Positions 31,037 through 41,481 of a DNA stretch of 49,847 bases are shown piece by piece. The DNA comes from Stramenopiles sp. TOSAG23-2 (taxonomy: Eukaryota; Sar). The stretch's first letter is position 1. Each line of letters begins with the position of its first letter. The position numbers were made by a program, and so were the translations under genes. The stretch is from positions 1 through 49,847 of the forward strand of contig LT649270.1 in assembly GCA_900128395.1 (NCBI GenBank). The letters are read 5' to 3'. A model generated the notes under the pieces. The model saw nothing but the letters and a program-made list of their open reading frames with translations. It was not told where the DNA came from and did no database searches.

Positions 31037-31755
31037 CGTGATAATATTGTATGTGTATTATATTGTTTGATATTTAATATGTTTCTTTTTTTGTTTTATT
31101 TGGTATCTACCATGTATGATATGTGTTTCTCTCTCTCTCTCTATCTATATATTGTATCTATCAATCTATCTCACTATGTGCCTATGTACATATTATAATA
31201 TCTTTGCAAGTGTGTTTTGCCCCCCCGGGCCAGCGGGCCAACTTTATCCATGTAACAGGTTTATAGCATTGTATTGGAAACAAGATCGGATATATTACAA
31301 CATATCAATTTGTAGAAAATATTATTAGAAATTATAGATAAAATATTATTAGTCTTTACATTTACAATACAATTATTATGTGTTAAAATATTAAAAAATG
31401 ATTATATTAATATCTATATTTTTATTAAATTATCTGGAAATAATGGTCCTAAAAAAATATAATAAATGATTGCCGGCTGGCGGTGATGGCTGGATGTACT
31501 CGATAAGCCGCCAGTTGTATTGTATGTTGTATGTAAGAGCACATCATAAAACAACAACAAGCACATAAATATGACTTAAATAATAAATTTAAATTTATAT
31601 AGAATCTAACGTAGTAATTATAGAATAATAATAGCTAATTAACCGCTGCCACAAGAAAAAGAAGATTGACAAAGTATACATACCTACTATCAGAGGAGAA
31701 GTGGAGAGTCAATAATCATACAGAAATATAAAGATTTATACTAAACAACAACAAC
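31037..31755. promoter_or_regulatory. Divergent intergenic region (TerD gene / ALG7)
   Basis: 719 bp. It contains a (TC)n run at about 31130-31143, a short GC island at 31217-31240 (CCCCCCCGGGCCAGCGGGCC), and an imperfect inverted repeat GGCTGGCGG (31482-31490) with CCGCCAG (31509-31515). No gene recognised. Confidence 0.4.
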
Positions 31756-33060
31756 ATGTCATCTTATTGGAAACGTTGTATTGTTTCATCGACTATATTA
31801 ATTACGATACTTGGAATTATTTTAAAATATGTTGATGTTGCCACTTCCATATATTTTAGATTAATTATTTGGAATTGCATTGTATCATTTGTTGGATACG
31901 CACTTACTGTATATGCCATACCAAGAGCAAAACTCAAATTTCCACCATGTTTACAAGGGCGGGATTTAGGACGTAAAGGGACACCGGATGAAAATACACC
32001 AGTCCCTGAAGGTGTTGGAATTATTTCCGGTGCCATGTTTTTGGTTTGTTTAATTTTATGTCAATTATTTTATGCATATCATAATAAAGTAAACGAACAA
32101 GAAAGTATTATGCAATATTATGCTGCATTATTGACCATATGTTTCGGTTTACTATTAGGGTTTTGCGACGATGTGTTAGATATACCACATAGATATAAAT
32201 ATGTCATACCAGCAATTGCATCATTACCATTATTAGTTTCATACCAAGGTGTGACTGATATTGTCATGCCAAAACCATTGAGATTTTTAATTGTTGGGGA
32301 AGGTAATGAATTAACCTTTCTTGGTGTGGCATTGGATTTTTTAGCACCTGTGGATAGAGCATCGAATGGTGCAATTGTTAAGCTAGGACTTTTTTATCAT
32401 TTATATATGCTTTTATTAAGTGTATTTTGTACCAATGCAATCAATATTTATGCAGGAATTAATGGTTTAGAAGCTGGACAATCTGTTATTATTGGCCTTG
32501 CCATCATAGCAATGAATTGTTTAGAATTAAGTCATGAAGGGGACCCGGTTGTATTTACTGGTAACGATGAGCAACATTTAATGTCATTAATTATTATGAT
32601 ACCATTTGTTGCAACAACATTAGGTTTGTTATCTTTAAATTGGTGGCCGGCACGTATATTTGTTGGAGATACGTTTACACATTTTGCTGGTATGACATTT
32701 GCAGTTGCAGCTATTTTAGGACATTTTAGTAAAACATTACTATTATTATTTGTCCCACAAATATTAAATTTTTTATATTCCTTGCCACAATTAACACGTA
32801 TTATAAAATTGCCACGACATCGTTTGCCAACATTTAATCCTAAAACTGGTTTAATGCACCCATCACGTTTAAACGATAGAAAGAAAATCACTGAGGAAGG
32901 TGAATATAATTATGTAAATTTGACGCTAATCAATTTAATGTTACAAATTTTTGGTCCATTACGTGAAGATACATTATGTATTTATTTACTAATTTTTCAA
33001 ATTATTTGTTGTTCATTGGGTTTGATTTTCAGATATGGTGTTGCAGGTTATGTTTATTGA
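31756..33060 (+). CDS. ALG7: UDP-GlcNAc--dolichyl-phosphate GlcNAc-1-phosphotransferase
   Basis: 434 aa polytopic membrane protein, one exon, ATG at 31756. It transfers GlcNAc-1-phosphate to dolichyl phosphate on the ER membrane, the first and tunicamycin-sensitive step of N-glycan precursor synthesis (DPAGT1 in animals). Visible family motifs: GRDLGRKGTP (cytosolic loop, about 68-77), GFCDDVLDIPHR (135-146, the Asp pair that binds Mg2+), CTNAINIYAGINGLEAGQ (225-242), NWWPARIFVGDTFTH (295-309), and PRHRLPTFNPKTGLM near 350. About ten hydrophobic helices are present. Length matches yeast Alg7 and human DPAGT1 (around 410-450 aa). It supports N-glycosylation of the secreted and membrane proteins in this window. 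Confidence 0.95.
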   Translation: MSSYWKRCIVSSTILITILGIILKYVDVATSIYFRLIIWNCIVSFVGYALTVYAIPRAKLKFPPCLQGRDLGRKGTPDENTPVPEGVGIISGAMFLVCLILCQLFYAYHNKVNEQESIMQYYAALLTICFGLLLGFCDDVLDIPHRYKYVIPAIASLPLLVSYQGVTDIVMPKPLRFLIVGEGNELTFLGVALDFLAPVDRASNGAIVKLGLFYHLYMLLLSVFCTNAINIYAGINGLEAGQSVIIGLAIIAMNCLELSHEGDPVVFTGNDEQHLMSLIIMIPFVATTLGLLSLNWWPARIFVGDTFTHFAGMTFAVAAILGHFSKTLLLLFVPQILNFLYSLPQLTRIIKLPRHRLPTFNPKTGLMHPSRLNDRKKITEEGEYNYVNLTLINLMLQIFGPLREDTLCIYLLIFQIICCSLGLIFRYGVAGYVY

Positions 33061-33505
33061 AATATATATGCATACGAGTATAAAATTACGTAATCGATCA
33101 TATATCTTTGAATAGTAGTGTAGTTTGATGAAGTGCCGAGTAGAGAGAGAGAGAGAGTCTATGTGTGTTGTAACATACTCGTACATTTTTAAATTAGCTA
33201 GCTAGTGGTGAGGCAACTTAGAGAATTTTGCGAAATCTTGATCCTTTTTCACAAGAACTCATTAATTATTAAAATATTTTTTTTAGTAATCCGTGTGATG
33301 TGAATGGCTGCAGAGATGAGATCACATTGAAAGAAATGGTGCAGAGGGAAAAGGAGGGAAGTAAAAATGTGAAAATATATGACACGAAGTTCGTAATATT
33401 TTTTTTTAAATTTAAGTGCTCTAATTTTACGAGAGAGAAGAAAAAATTAATCTCTCTCTCCTTCTATTTCTCTCCTCTCCACCTCGCACTTAAGAAAAAA
33501 CACAA
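33061..33505. other. Spacer downstream of ALG7
   Basis: 445 bp, with a (GA)n run near 33144-33157, ATTACGTAAT near 33085, the hairpin ACGAA-G-TTCGT at 33384-33394, and an imperfect GAGAGAGAAG ... CTCTCTCTCC inverted repeat at about 33430-33465. No gene recognised. Confidence 0.45.
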
Positions 33506-33760
33506 TCAAAAATGATGACTCAATTCAATATGTTGATCGGAATGAGATTGAATTTCATTCGTTTGTTGCATTTCACTTTCACGTTCTTTACTATTTTCTA
33601 CATACGTATTATAATCATTTATACATTTCAATGCTTCCTGTCTCATCTTCATGCTTAATTTCCTTAAATTACGAAGGCATATCTCTTGCTTTTCTTTCAT
33701 CCTTTTCAATTTATATTTTTCTTTCTTATTATGTAAATGTAACAAATCATTTTTTTTCAT
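33506..33760 (-). CDS. Small basic hypothetical protein, 84 aa
   Basis: An ATG-initiated frame on the minus strand (ATG at 33760). The predicted product is Lys/Glu/Arg-rich and helical (KRMKEKQEICLRNLRKLSMK), with a His/Ser-rich end and no recognised domain. It lies alone between ALG7 and the SHIPPO-type gene. The length is only modestly above chance for AT-rich DNA and a low-complexity Lys-rich frame is easy to obtain, so this may not be a gene. Confidence 0.3.
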   Translation of the reverse strand: MKKNDLLHLHNKKEKYKLKRMKEKQEICLRNLRKLSMKMRQEALKCINDYNTYVENSKERESEMQQTNEIQSHSDQHIELSHHF

Positions 33761-34338
33761 AACAAAGTTAAACAGCGAATGATTCTTTCAAAGCAAAGAA
33801 TAAAAATGAAATTTTGTATTTTAATAATAATAATGATATATATCTTCAATGATGACTGATTGTTTGATATCGTCTTCTATTATTATATTTGTTGTAAAGA
33901 TCTAGTACATGAAGGTCATATGTACATATATATAAAATGTACAAGACTATATAGAATATATATACACCTGTAATATGTCGATCGTCCCCCCTTTTTGACA
34001 TGTAAGAATCTCTGCTATATACCGCTTACCTGTGTATACCTGGTCCCGAAACATACTTGTATTAGTCTAAGTCGTCTTATAATGCTATATACAGCTAGGT
34101 GTTGGGAGATAGTATACAGTTATATAGGGTACGTAGTATATGATAAATATATATATCTGTTATTCTTTTTATTATTCTTCTTGCGCTCTTATAAAATGAG
34201 ATATCTATGTACATATATATGTACATATATGTGTGTGTCATATATATTCTCTCTCTTTCTCTAAATATGTGGACATATGGAAGTACATAGAAATATATAC
34301 CACATATTACAACAGTAACAAAACACCTAAAACGAAAC
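33761..34338. other. AT-rich spacer upstream of the SHIPPO-type gene
   Basis: 578 bp with (AT)n and TATATGTACATATATG-type inverted repeats (about 34206-34232). No gene recognised; it presumably includes the promoter of the gene at 34339. Confidence 0.45.
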
Positions 34339-35794
34339 ATGCCAATTAAAAAGAAAACTAGAATAAGTAGATCGAATTCAACACCATTGCATCATCGTTT
34401 CAATGTTCATGATTATAAAAATACAAACAAAATACCACATATCAATGAAATTTTAACATATCATATTGATAAATTCGACAAGCAAAATAATGTCACAGGT
34501 GGCAAATCAAGGCAATCCCCAATGCTTGGTATGGGTAGATTGCAAAAGTTAAAGTTTGAACAACGTGGAAAAGGTGCAGTGGTGAAAAAAAAAAGATGGC
34601 CTTGGTCCACGTGAACCTCGTGAAGTCACGATATCACAAGCAAAACGTTTCCAAGTATTATTTACTGGTGTTATTGATCCAGATCCAGCAAGGCAACAAG
34701 CAACGACAAACTTATTAAATAAATTTTTCGAAGCAGCGCCAAAGTCACAAAAAAGACCAGTAACCGTTGGACCGCGTATACGGTATTCACAACCAGATTA
34801 TTTTTTATTGCCAGACGAAGAGCCATTGACAAAACCAGTCATATTTCATAAAAATCGACGTTTTGAAGATGAATCGAAAAAATTTAAAGATCCAGGGCAA
34901 GAGAAACTAAGTTCGACGCTTGATGTTGATTCCAGAGCATGGAATCACATGTCTGCATATATCCAATCCCCGACTAAAAGTATACGAAGGAAACCGTTGA
35001 AATTAGACAATCCACCACATTGTTATATAACTTCAAAACATAAAGTGAAACCATTCGTTGATACGTCGTTGTTAGCATACCATACACAATTTCAATCTAA
35101 ACGTGATCGTTTTCAAAAAGAATTTTCAACAAAAGGCGATGCGCCTGGACCAGGCACATACCCATACCCGCGCGATAGTTGCAAAATAAAAGATCCAAAA
35201 CGCAATACATCTAGCTTTGTGCAACTGTCATACAAACCAACAAAAAAACCAATTAAAAAAGGATATACGCGACCAATAGATCATAACGAAACAATGAAAA
35301 CAATCATTGCAAGAAGAAGACACATGGTGTCATACAAACCAACAAAAAAACCAATTAAAAAAGGATATACGCGACCAATAGATCATAACGAAACAATGAA
35401 AACAATCATTGCAAGAAGAAGACACATGGAATTACCATTTCCAAAACGTAGATTTACTCCAAAACCAAAAAAGCAAAATAAAAATTTAGGCCCAGGAGAA
35501 TACGAAAATACTTTAAATGGATGGGAATTTTGTCGTGGTAAAGAACGTTTTCATAAATTCAATTTAGGTGGTATGTCTAGATATGGTAGTAGTGGTGGTA
35601 CCACTGTTGATACTATTTTAAATAATTTCGATCCAAATGAACCACGAAAACATAAATGGCCTAGAGATGGATTTGATATAGATCCAGCTATTGTAAAGAG
35701 TACTGATTTTTGGAAAATTGAAAGACAACAAAATGGTGGTAAAGCTGATAGTGATGATGATACAGACGAAGAGGATGATTGGGAATATGAATAA
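34339..35794 (+). CDS. PG-rich (SHIPPO/STPGR-type) flagellar protein, frame broken once in an A-run
   Basis: The frame opens at the ATG at 34339 and reads 85 codons to a run of ten A (34585-34594), where it shifts and soon stops (TGA at 34612). With the frame changed by one base at that run, the reading continues without a stop to the TAA at 35792 (KKKDGLGPREPREV ...). One gene of about 480 residues is therefore much more likely than two; a homopolymer miscount is the simplest cause. The product is basic and Pro-rich, with PG-rich repeat signatures GDAPGPGTYPYP and NLGPGEYEN, typical of sperm-tail/axonemal microtubule proteins, and an acidic C-terminus. A 34-residue segment is duplicated exactly (DNA 35226-35429), and the 3' end is duplicated again after the stop. 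Confidence 0.72.
35226..35429 (+). repeat. Exact in-frame tandem duplication, period 102 bp
   Basis: Two adjacent identical 102-bp copies, adding exactly 34 codons (KPTKKPIKKGYTRPIDHNE...) to the SHIPPO-type protein. Identity at every base, including synonymous positions, means it is either very recent or an assembly product. Confidence 0.92.
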
Positions 35795-35990
35795 AAAAAA
35801 ACGAAAAAAAAAACCCTTCTTGACGGTAAATATATACCACGCGCGTACCAACATATTAAATTTTTATAAATTTTGATACAGACGAAGAGGATGATTGGGA
35901 ATATGAATAAAAAAAAACGAAAAAAAAAACCCTTCTTGACGGTAAATATATACCACGCGCGTACCAACATATTAAATTTTTATAAATTTT
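35759..35990 (+). repeat. Exact tandem duplication across a stop codon, period 116 bp
   Basis: The last 11 codons and the stop of the SHIPPO-type gene plus about 80 bp of 3' flank are repeated immediately (copy 1 about 35759-35874, copy 2 about 35875-35990), down to the same A-runs around ACG and the CACGCGCGTACC block. Confidence 0.92.
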
Positions 35991-36659
35991 TTATTAATGG
36001 CGTGTGTACATAAAATATGCATATTAATTTTTTGTAGTTCGTACGAAGTTCGTAGCCTAATAGCGTGTAGAGTATTAGTTTGCAGAGGTGCATTAGGAGC
36101 TTTACCTATATATGTGTTTTTCTCTTACTCATATGTTATATAAAATTCTTTTACTCCCGTTTATTAACATCTCAAATCAAAAATGATTTATAAATTTTAG
36201 TAAAAATTATTTAGTATTCAAAAGATGTTTCCGCTGTCTGTGATTCAGAGCTAAATGAAAGAGGTCCTCCTTCATAAAGTTGTAAATCACACTTTACCTA
36301 TATTTATGATAGAATTGTTATTTTCTTGAAATTGAAAATTGAGTATATTGAGCACATAAATATTAGTTTTAATTTAGCACGGGGGAATTAAAATTATTAT
36401 TTAACGTGTTGTAACTTAGATTTTAACCACCATTTTCACACATGTATTTTTTAAAAAAAATTACAAAATCGCATTAGAGCACACCAATAAGTCTTTTTTT
36501 TATTTAAAAATTTTAAATGTGTCATAATAAAAATTAATGGGTAAAATCTAAAATCGGTGTTTAGTTTTAATTTAAGACTCTTTTAATAAAATTGCTGCAG
36601 ATAAAAATTAAACCCTGACACCTCACATGTATTTTAATTTTTTCCCTGCTTCCTTCCTT
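35991..36659. other. Convergent spacer between SHIPPO-type and kinesin genes
   Basis: About 670 bp without a gene. It contains the palindrome TTCGTACGAA (36038-36047) and the fullest copy of the dispersed repeat (36063-36440). Confidence 0.55.
36063..36440 (+). repeat. Dispersed repeat, copy 2 (fullest)
   Basis: 36066-36104 (TGTAGAGTATTAGTTTGCAG and following) matches 49421-49458. 36113-36190 matches 13278-13356 with one clear mismatch. 36345-36440 (GAGTATATTGAGCACATA ... TAACTTAGATTTTAACCA) matches 49490-49570 more loosely. The three parts occur in the same order where shared, so this is one element family with internal decay. No coding frame is visible in it. Confidence 0.75.
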
Positions 36660-36939
36660 TTAATCTATCATTGCAACACGTGACTTTTTCTTCTTCTTTT
36701 TTTCACCTTTATTTTTACTGCTTTTTGGTGACAATTTCCCACTTCCGCTATTGGTACGACTACTGCTTTTCGTATCCCGACCAACAGAACATTTCTTTTT
36801 TTTCTTCTTTTTTTCACCTTTATTTTTACTGCTTTTTGGTGACAATTTCCCACTTCCGCTATTGGTACGACTACTGCTTTTCGTATCCCGACCAACAGAA
36901 CATTTCTTTTTTTTCTTCAATGTATTAGCAATTGCTATT

Positions 36940-36974
<35 letters not shown>

Positions 36975-38132
36975 TACATTCTCATATTTTTTCACTTGTA
37001 TAGCTAATCTAATATTTTTGACTCTAAATATAGAATAAGAATTGTCAAATATTAGTTTTACATTTGTATCATTTTCATCTGGTGGCCTAAATTTGCCAAA
37101 GCCACTCTGTTTACATATTTTATATGGTTGTAGCGTGTACGAATGAAACGACATGTTAGAGAGAGGATTTTAATTATAATCTCCAGGCTTGGGGTAATAA
37201 AATTTACTTACATTGCATCGAATATAAGCTCGCACAGGCTTTTCATCGTAAAACACAGAAAAACCAATATCAGCAGTTTCAAGTTTAAAATCCCATGTTA
37301 TTTCCGTATTTATATCAGCAGATATTGTGTGTTCATATTTTTGACGATTTTTGACTGTAATATCTAGCCGTGGTATGTTAGAATCCAATCTACGAGGAGG
37401 TGATGCAATTATAACACTTCCACCTCGTACAGCCTTTTTAAATCGTGGAGGAGATGGACTGTTTGTTTGGATTTTTTTGGCATCTTTGGATTGAGTGGTA
37501 TCATTGTTTTCATTATCACCATTGTTCGATACAGAATTGGTGCTATTGCTATTGTTCAATTCGATTTTAGCACGTGTTAATTCATTTTGAAATTTTAACA
37601 CTAGATGTTCCAACACTTCCACTTCCCGTCTTAGCTCTTGATTTTCTTGCAAAACACTTTTATAATTATTCGCAATCAAGTTACGCTTTCCTTCCATTTC
37701 ACGAACTTTTGCCTTCAAATAATTAGGCGCATCTTCCATTAATTTGGCTACAGAATAATTTGCGCTTTCAAGTTCCATTTGCAACGTCATTAAACGCTGA
37801 GCATCTTTTACAACTTTATCCATCATTGCATTTTTGTCTTTATTAGCTAGATTTAATTCCTCCTCCTTTTTTTTCAATTCGGTAGCCTTTTCTTCATATT
37901 TTTCTTCCAACACTTGGAATTGTGCCTCTTGCTGTTGAAACAACGTCGTAGATTTAATTTTATATTCATTTATTGATTCGTTTTCATTAGTTTCTTTTCC
38001 TTGATCCTCGCCAGTATTTTCATCTGGATCTTCATTTGATAACATTGGCGGTGGTAAGGATGGTGGTAATAATAATATATCAACCTTTTCGTCATCATCA
38101 TTGACAATATCATCATTCTCAACAGTCGTTGC

Positions 38133-38165
<33 letters not shown>

Positions 38166-39425
38166 GTCAATATTATCATTATCCACTTTATTGATTTCTT
38201 TCGTTTTCTCCTCTGTTGTTGACGTTATCTTATTTTTTATATCACCTACATCATCATTGGCTTCAAAATTATTTTTAAACGATTTAAAACGTTCTAATGC
38301 ATTTTCCAGTAATTTACCTAAACGCTTTTCCCGCGCTTGTGAATTTAATAATTCTACTTCAAGTTTTTTCAATCTCGCTTTTAACTCGGCAGGGCTAGCT
38401 TCACTATTTACAACTGCTTTGTTTTTAATATTTTTCGCCCGTCTACCAAAACGCAATGTACTCAATGTTTCATAATCATTGTCAGATGATGGAGAACAGC
38501 ATAATATCAAACAAGTGATCGAATTTCCACCAAGATTTTCTCTTAAAATACGCGTTAATTTACTATCGCGATAAGGTACATGTGAACGAGATCGTTCCTC
38601 AGTCAATGCATTTATGACATTTCCCAGAGCAGATAAAGAGCGATTAATACTTTTCGCTTCTTCTAAACGATCTCCTTTTGCACCTGTTTTTCGAACCATT
38701 TCACTACCAGCTAAATCCACTAAAACAAGCCTTGATGACAATTTGATGCCACTACTCTCATTTGCTTGGATTAAATCGATTAAAAATAGACTATGTGATC
38801 TAGATGAGCCAGCATTCATACCAGTTGCTGCAACTTTTCTATTATTATTTCCTCGTTCCATAACTTCGTTCATTTCATCTTGGGATGTTACATATATTTG
38901 TGTTGACCCAATAATATCAGTTCTACCTTCTGTAGAAGATGTACGTAAATTCAAATTATTCTTTTCAATATCTAATAAATCTCGTATTTTTTCATTATAA
39001 ATTTCTACATAAGAACAACAAATACTAAATTCAACTGATGCTTCAGTGGATAATGCATGTGTAAAAATAGAATCAACAACTCTAGGAATAATTCCTCGTG
39101 AAGTATCGTTTCCATTCATTGTATGTGTTTTACCTGCTCCAGTTTGCCCATAAGCTAATAAGCAACCGTTTTTACCTTTTAAAAATTCTTCAATGATAGG
39201 TTTACCAGCTAGGTCATATACATCTTGTTGGGATGAATCTTCCGATAATATTTGATCAAATGAGAAAACGTGTTTATCACTATCTAAGGATTCCAAAGAT
39301 ACCGTCGTTGATACCCCGTGCCCATCTTTAATAATATTGACACATTTGTTTCCACCATTTTTCTTTTCCTTTGATGATTGTGGTCTAAATCTTAAACACA
39401 CTTTGATCTCATCCGTGGATGACAT
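36660..39425 (-). CDS. Kinesin with coiled coil and C-terminal GOLD-like domain, two exons
   Basis: Exon 1 is 39425-37212 (738 codons, ATG at 39425); exon 2 is 37106-36660. The phase-0 splice TGCAAT|GTAAGT...AACAG|AGTGGC gives 886 aa. The motor is N-terminal: P-loop GQTGAGKTHT (93-102), SSRSH (207-211), DLAGSE (237-242), and KSINRSLSALGNVINAL, all like kinesin-1-type plus-end motors. A short neck, a poly-Asn tract and a coiled coil (about 480-640) follow. Residues about 665-800 read as a GOLD domain of the SEC14L type: ITWDFKLETADIGFSVFYDE in exon 1 and LIFDNSYSIFRVKNIRL in exon 2. That suggests membrane or Golgi cargo binding by the tail. The Lys-rich C-terminus contains an exact 37-residue tandem duplication. 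An inverted copy of the first 226 codons lies next to the gene. Confidence 0.87.
36685..36918 (-). repeat. Exact in-frame tandem duplication, period 111 bp, in the kinesin tail
   Basis: Two adjacent 111-bp copies (37 codons: KCSVGRDTKSSSRTNSGSGK...) differing only in Lys-codon runs at the ends, plus the first bases of a third. Exact repetition of synonymous positions. Confidence 0.88.
37107..37211 (-). other. Spliceosomal intron, 105 nt, phase 0
   Basis: GTAAGT donor after codon AAT, GTAAACAG acceptor, CTAACATG about 50 nt upstream of the acceptor. Its removal joins the two halves of the GOLD-like domain. Confidence 0.82.
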
Positions 39426-40153
39426 TTTACTTATTTATATATTTATATATATAAATATATAAATAAGTAAAATGTCATCCACGGATGAGATCAAAGTGTG
39501 TTTAAGATTTAGACCACAATCATCAAAGGAAAAGAAAAATGGTGGAAACAAATGTGTCAATATTATTAAAGATGGGCACGGGGTATCAACGACGGTATCT
39601 TTGGAATCCTTAGATAGTGATAAACACGTTTTCTCATTTGATCAAATATTATCGGAAGATTCATCCCAACAAGATGTATATGACCTAGCTGGTAAACCTA
39701 TCATTGAAGAATTTTTAAAAGGTAAAAACGGTTGCTTATTAGCTTATGGGCAAACTGGAGCAGGTAAAACACATACAATGAATGGAAACGATACTTCACG
39801 AGGAATTATTCCTAGAGTTGTTGATTCTATTTTTACACATGCATTATCCACTGAAGCATCAGTTGAATTTAGTATTTGTTGTTCTTATGTAGAAATTTAT
39901 AATGAAAAAATACGAGATTTATTAGATATTGAAAAGAATAATTTGAATTTACGTACATCTTCTACAGAAGGTAGAACTGATATTATTGGGTCAACACAAA
40001 TATATGTAACATCCCAAGATGAAATGAACGAAGTTATGGAACGAGGAAATAATAATAGAAAAGTTGCAGCAACTGGTATGAATGCTGGCTCATCTAGATC
40101 ACATAGTCTATTTTTAATCGATTTAATCCAAGCAAATGAGAGTAGTGGCATCA
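38744..40153. repeat. Perfect palindrome, two 705-bp arms with no spacer
   Basis: 38744-39448 and 39449-40153 are exact reverse complements. The centre lies in an AT stretch 23 bp upstream of the kinesin ATG (TTTATATATATAAATATATAA). The right arm ends abruptly 8 bp before the ATG of the next gene. A spacerless palindrome of this size is unstable in cells and is a classic product of foldback amplification or assembly chimeras. Confidence 0.93.
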
Positions 40154-40158
40154 TTTAG
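39472..40158 (+). pseudogene. Truncated inverted copy of the kinesin motor N-terminus
   Basis: Identical to the first 226 codons of the minus-strand kinesin, then one extra codon and a TAG at the end of the palindrome arm. It lacks the second half of the motor (DLAGSE onwards). It is part of the 705-bp palindrome and probably not an independent gene. Confidence 0.88.
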
Positions 40159-40161
40159 ACC

Positions 40162-41481
40162 ATGATACACTCAAAATCGTCACCATTGAACGTGACAAAA
40201 ATAAACATAAATGAGCAACAACCCGATCTATCATTAATATTGACGAGAAGACGTTCAAGTGTACAACGCAATTTAGAAAAATTACAAAAACGATTTCAAC
40301 ATTTGAATTCACCACCATCAAAAAATACAACAAATAATGTTGATATACCGTTAAAATTTCGTCGCAGACAATCCACAGCGATCATGGAGAAAACAACGTA
40401 TAAAGCAAAAGATAGTTTTACTTTGAAAAACAACAATAATTTCAGCCACAATACTACGGACTATCCGCTAAATGTATCCAATGATTTTTTAAGAGATTTG
40501 AGAAATGACTTTGTATTGCCAGAAGAGCAAAAAAACGACAATATAAGCAATAACGAGTTGTACAGCGATCAAAATCTATTGAAACGCGAATCGTTAAAAT
40601 TTGATAAAGGCATACGAGGTGTGTTGACGAAATTGTGGCTTCTAGTTGATAGCAATAATGATAATACTATAGAAAAACACGAATATTATGAATTACACCG
40701 TCGTTTATTACGTGCTTTAGTCGGTGTAGTATCCGTGGAAGAGGAACGTGTTATGTGCGATGAAGATTGGATACAAGATATTGGTATTAGTAATATCGAT
40801 TGCGATGAAAACAAAAGCACAATTGAAAATATTATGACTAAAAAGCAATTCATAAATGCATTTTTTCGAATGGTTGATTTATGGACTGAAAAAATATGCG
40901 TAGATGAATATTATACATTCTTATCAGATGCATTTAATCGTATCTCGATGCCAGATGGCATTGGTGGATATATGTTTAAAAATATAGACGATGTAAAACG
41001 ACGTTCTAGACGTGCTTCAATGATTGTCATCAATGGTAAGGTGTGTTTGAGTGAACCAAAGGGAAATGTCCCAAAGAAAAAGAAGAAGAAAAAGAAACTT
41101 AAGAAACAAGATAATGAAGGGTGGTGGTGTAGATTATATGGCACGGGTCCATGGTGGAACCGTTTAAAAGGAGTGAAAAAAAGTACAAAAAGCAAGAAGA
41201 ATCCCCATCATCATCAACAACAACATATCCTTCACCATTATTATCACGAGAAAAATATTGTGCCACCATTAGTTAATTCAAGTAAACTTGTCACTACTGC
41301 TATATCTTATAAGAGGAACCCCGCCCCTACATATTATAATATGGAGCTAAACAAACCGTTGAAACAACAAGAACGTAAAACAAAGATGACTTTTTCTAAC
41401 TGCATGAATAATGGCGATAACAATAATGCTGAGATTATTAGCAACTCTCTAGGTAATAATAAAATTAATAATCCATCTTAA
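40162..41481 (+). CDS. EF-hand protein (protist type), 439 aa
   Basis: ATG at 40162, only 8 bp after the palindrome arm ends, so the true 5' region is missing from the assembly and the start could lie further upstream. Residues about 165-178 form one canonical EF-hand loop (DSNNDNTIEKHE: D, N, D, T, E at positions 1, 3, 5, 7, 12). It is followed by EEERVMCDEDWIQDIG and a degenerate second unit (KKQFINAFFRMVDLWTEKI ... DEYYTFL). This EF-hand plus ADLWTE-like arrangement is common in Ca2+-binding proteins of flagellates and ciliates. The N-terminus is basic and Ser/Arg-rich; the C-terminal third is Lys-, His- and Asn-rich low complexity. Function unknown. The 3' end overlaps the convergent glycosyltransferase gene by 17 bp. 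Confidence 0.75.
   Translation: MIHSKSSPLNVTKININEQQPDLSLILTRRRSSVQRNLEKLQKRFQHLNSPPSKNTTNNVDIPLKFRRRQSTAIMEKTTYKAKDSFTLKNNNNFSHNTTDYPLNVSNDFLRDLRNDFVLPEEQKNDNISNNELYSDQNLLKRESLKFDKGIRGVLTKLWLLVDSNNDNTIEKHEYYELHRRLLRALVGVVSVEEERVMCDEDWIQDIGISNIDCDENKSTIENIMTKKQFINAFFRMVDLWTEKICVDEYYTFLSDAFNRISMPDGIGGYMFKNIDDVKRRSRRASMIVINGKVCLSEPKGNVPKKKKKKKKLKKQDNEGWWCRLYGTGPWWNRLKGVKKSTKSKKNPHHHQQQHILHHYYHEKNIVPPLVNSSKLVTTAISYKRNPAPTYYNMELNKPLKQQERKTKMTFSNCMNNGDNNNAEIISNSLGNNKINNPS

Noticed and set aside
10461-33060. Non-standard genetic code
   Set aside because: TAA, TAG and TGA all occur as stops and none lies inside a conserved domain, so the standard code fits.
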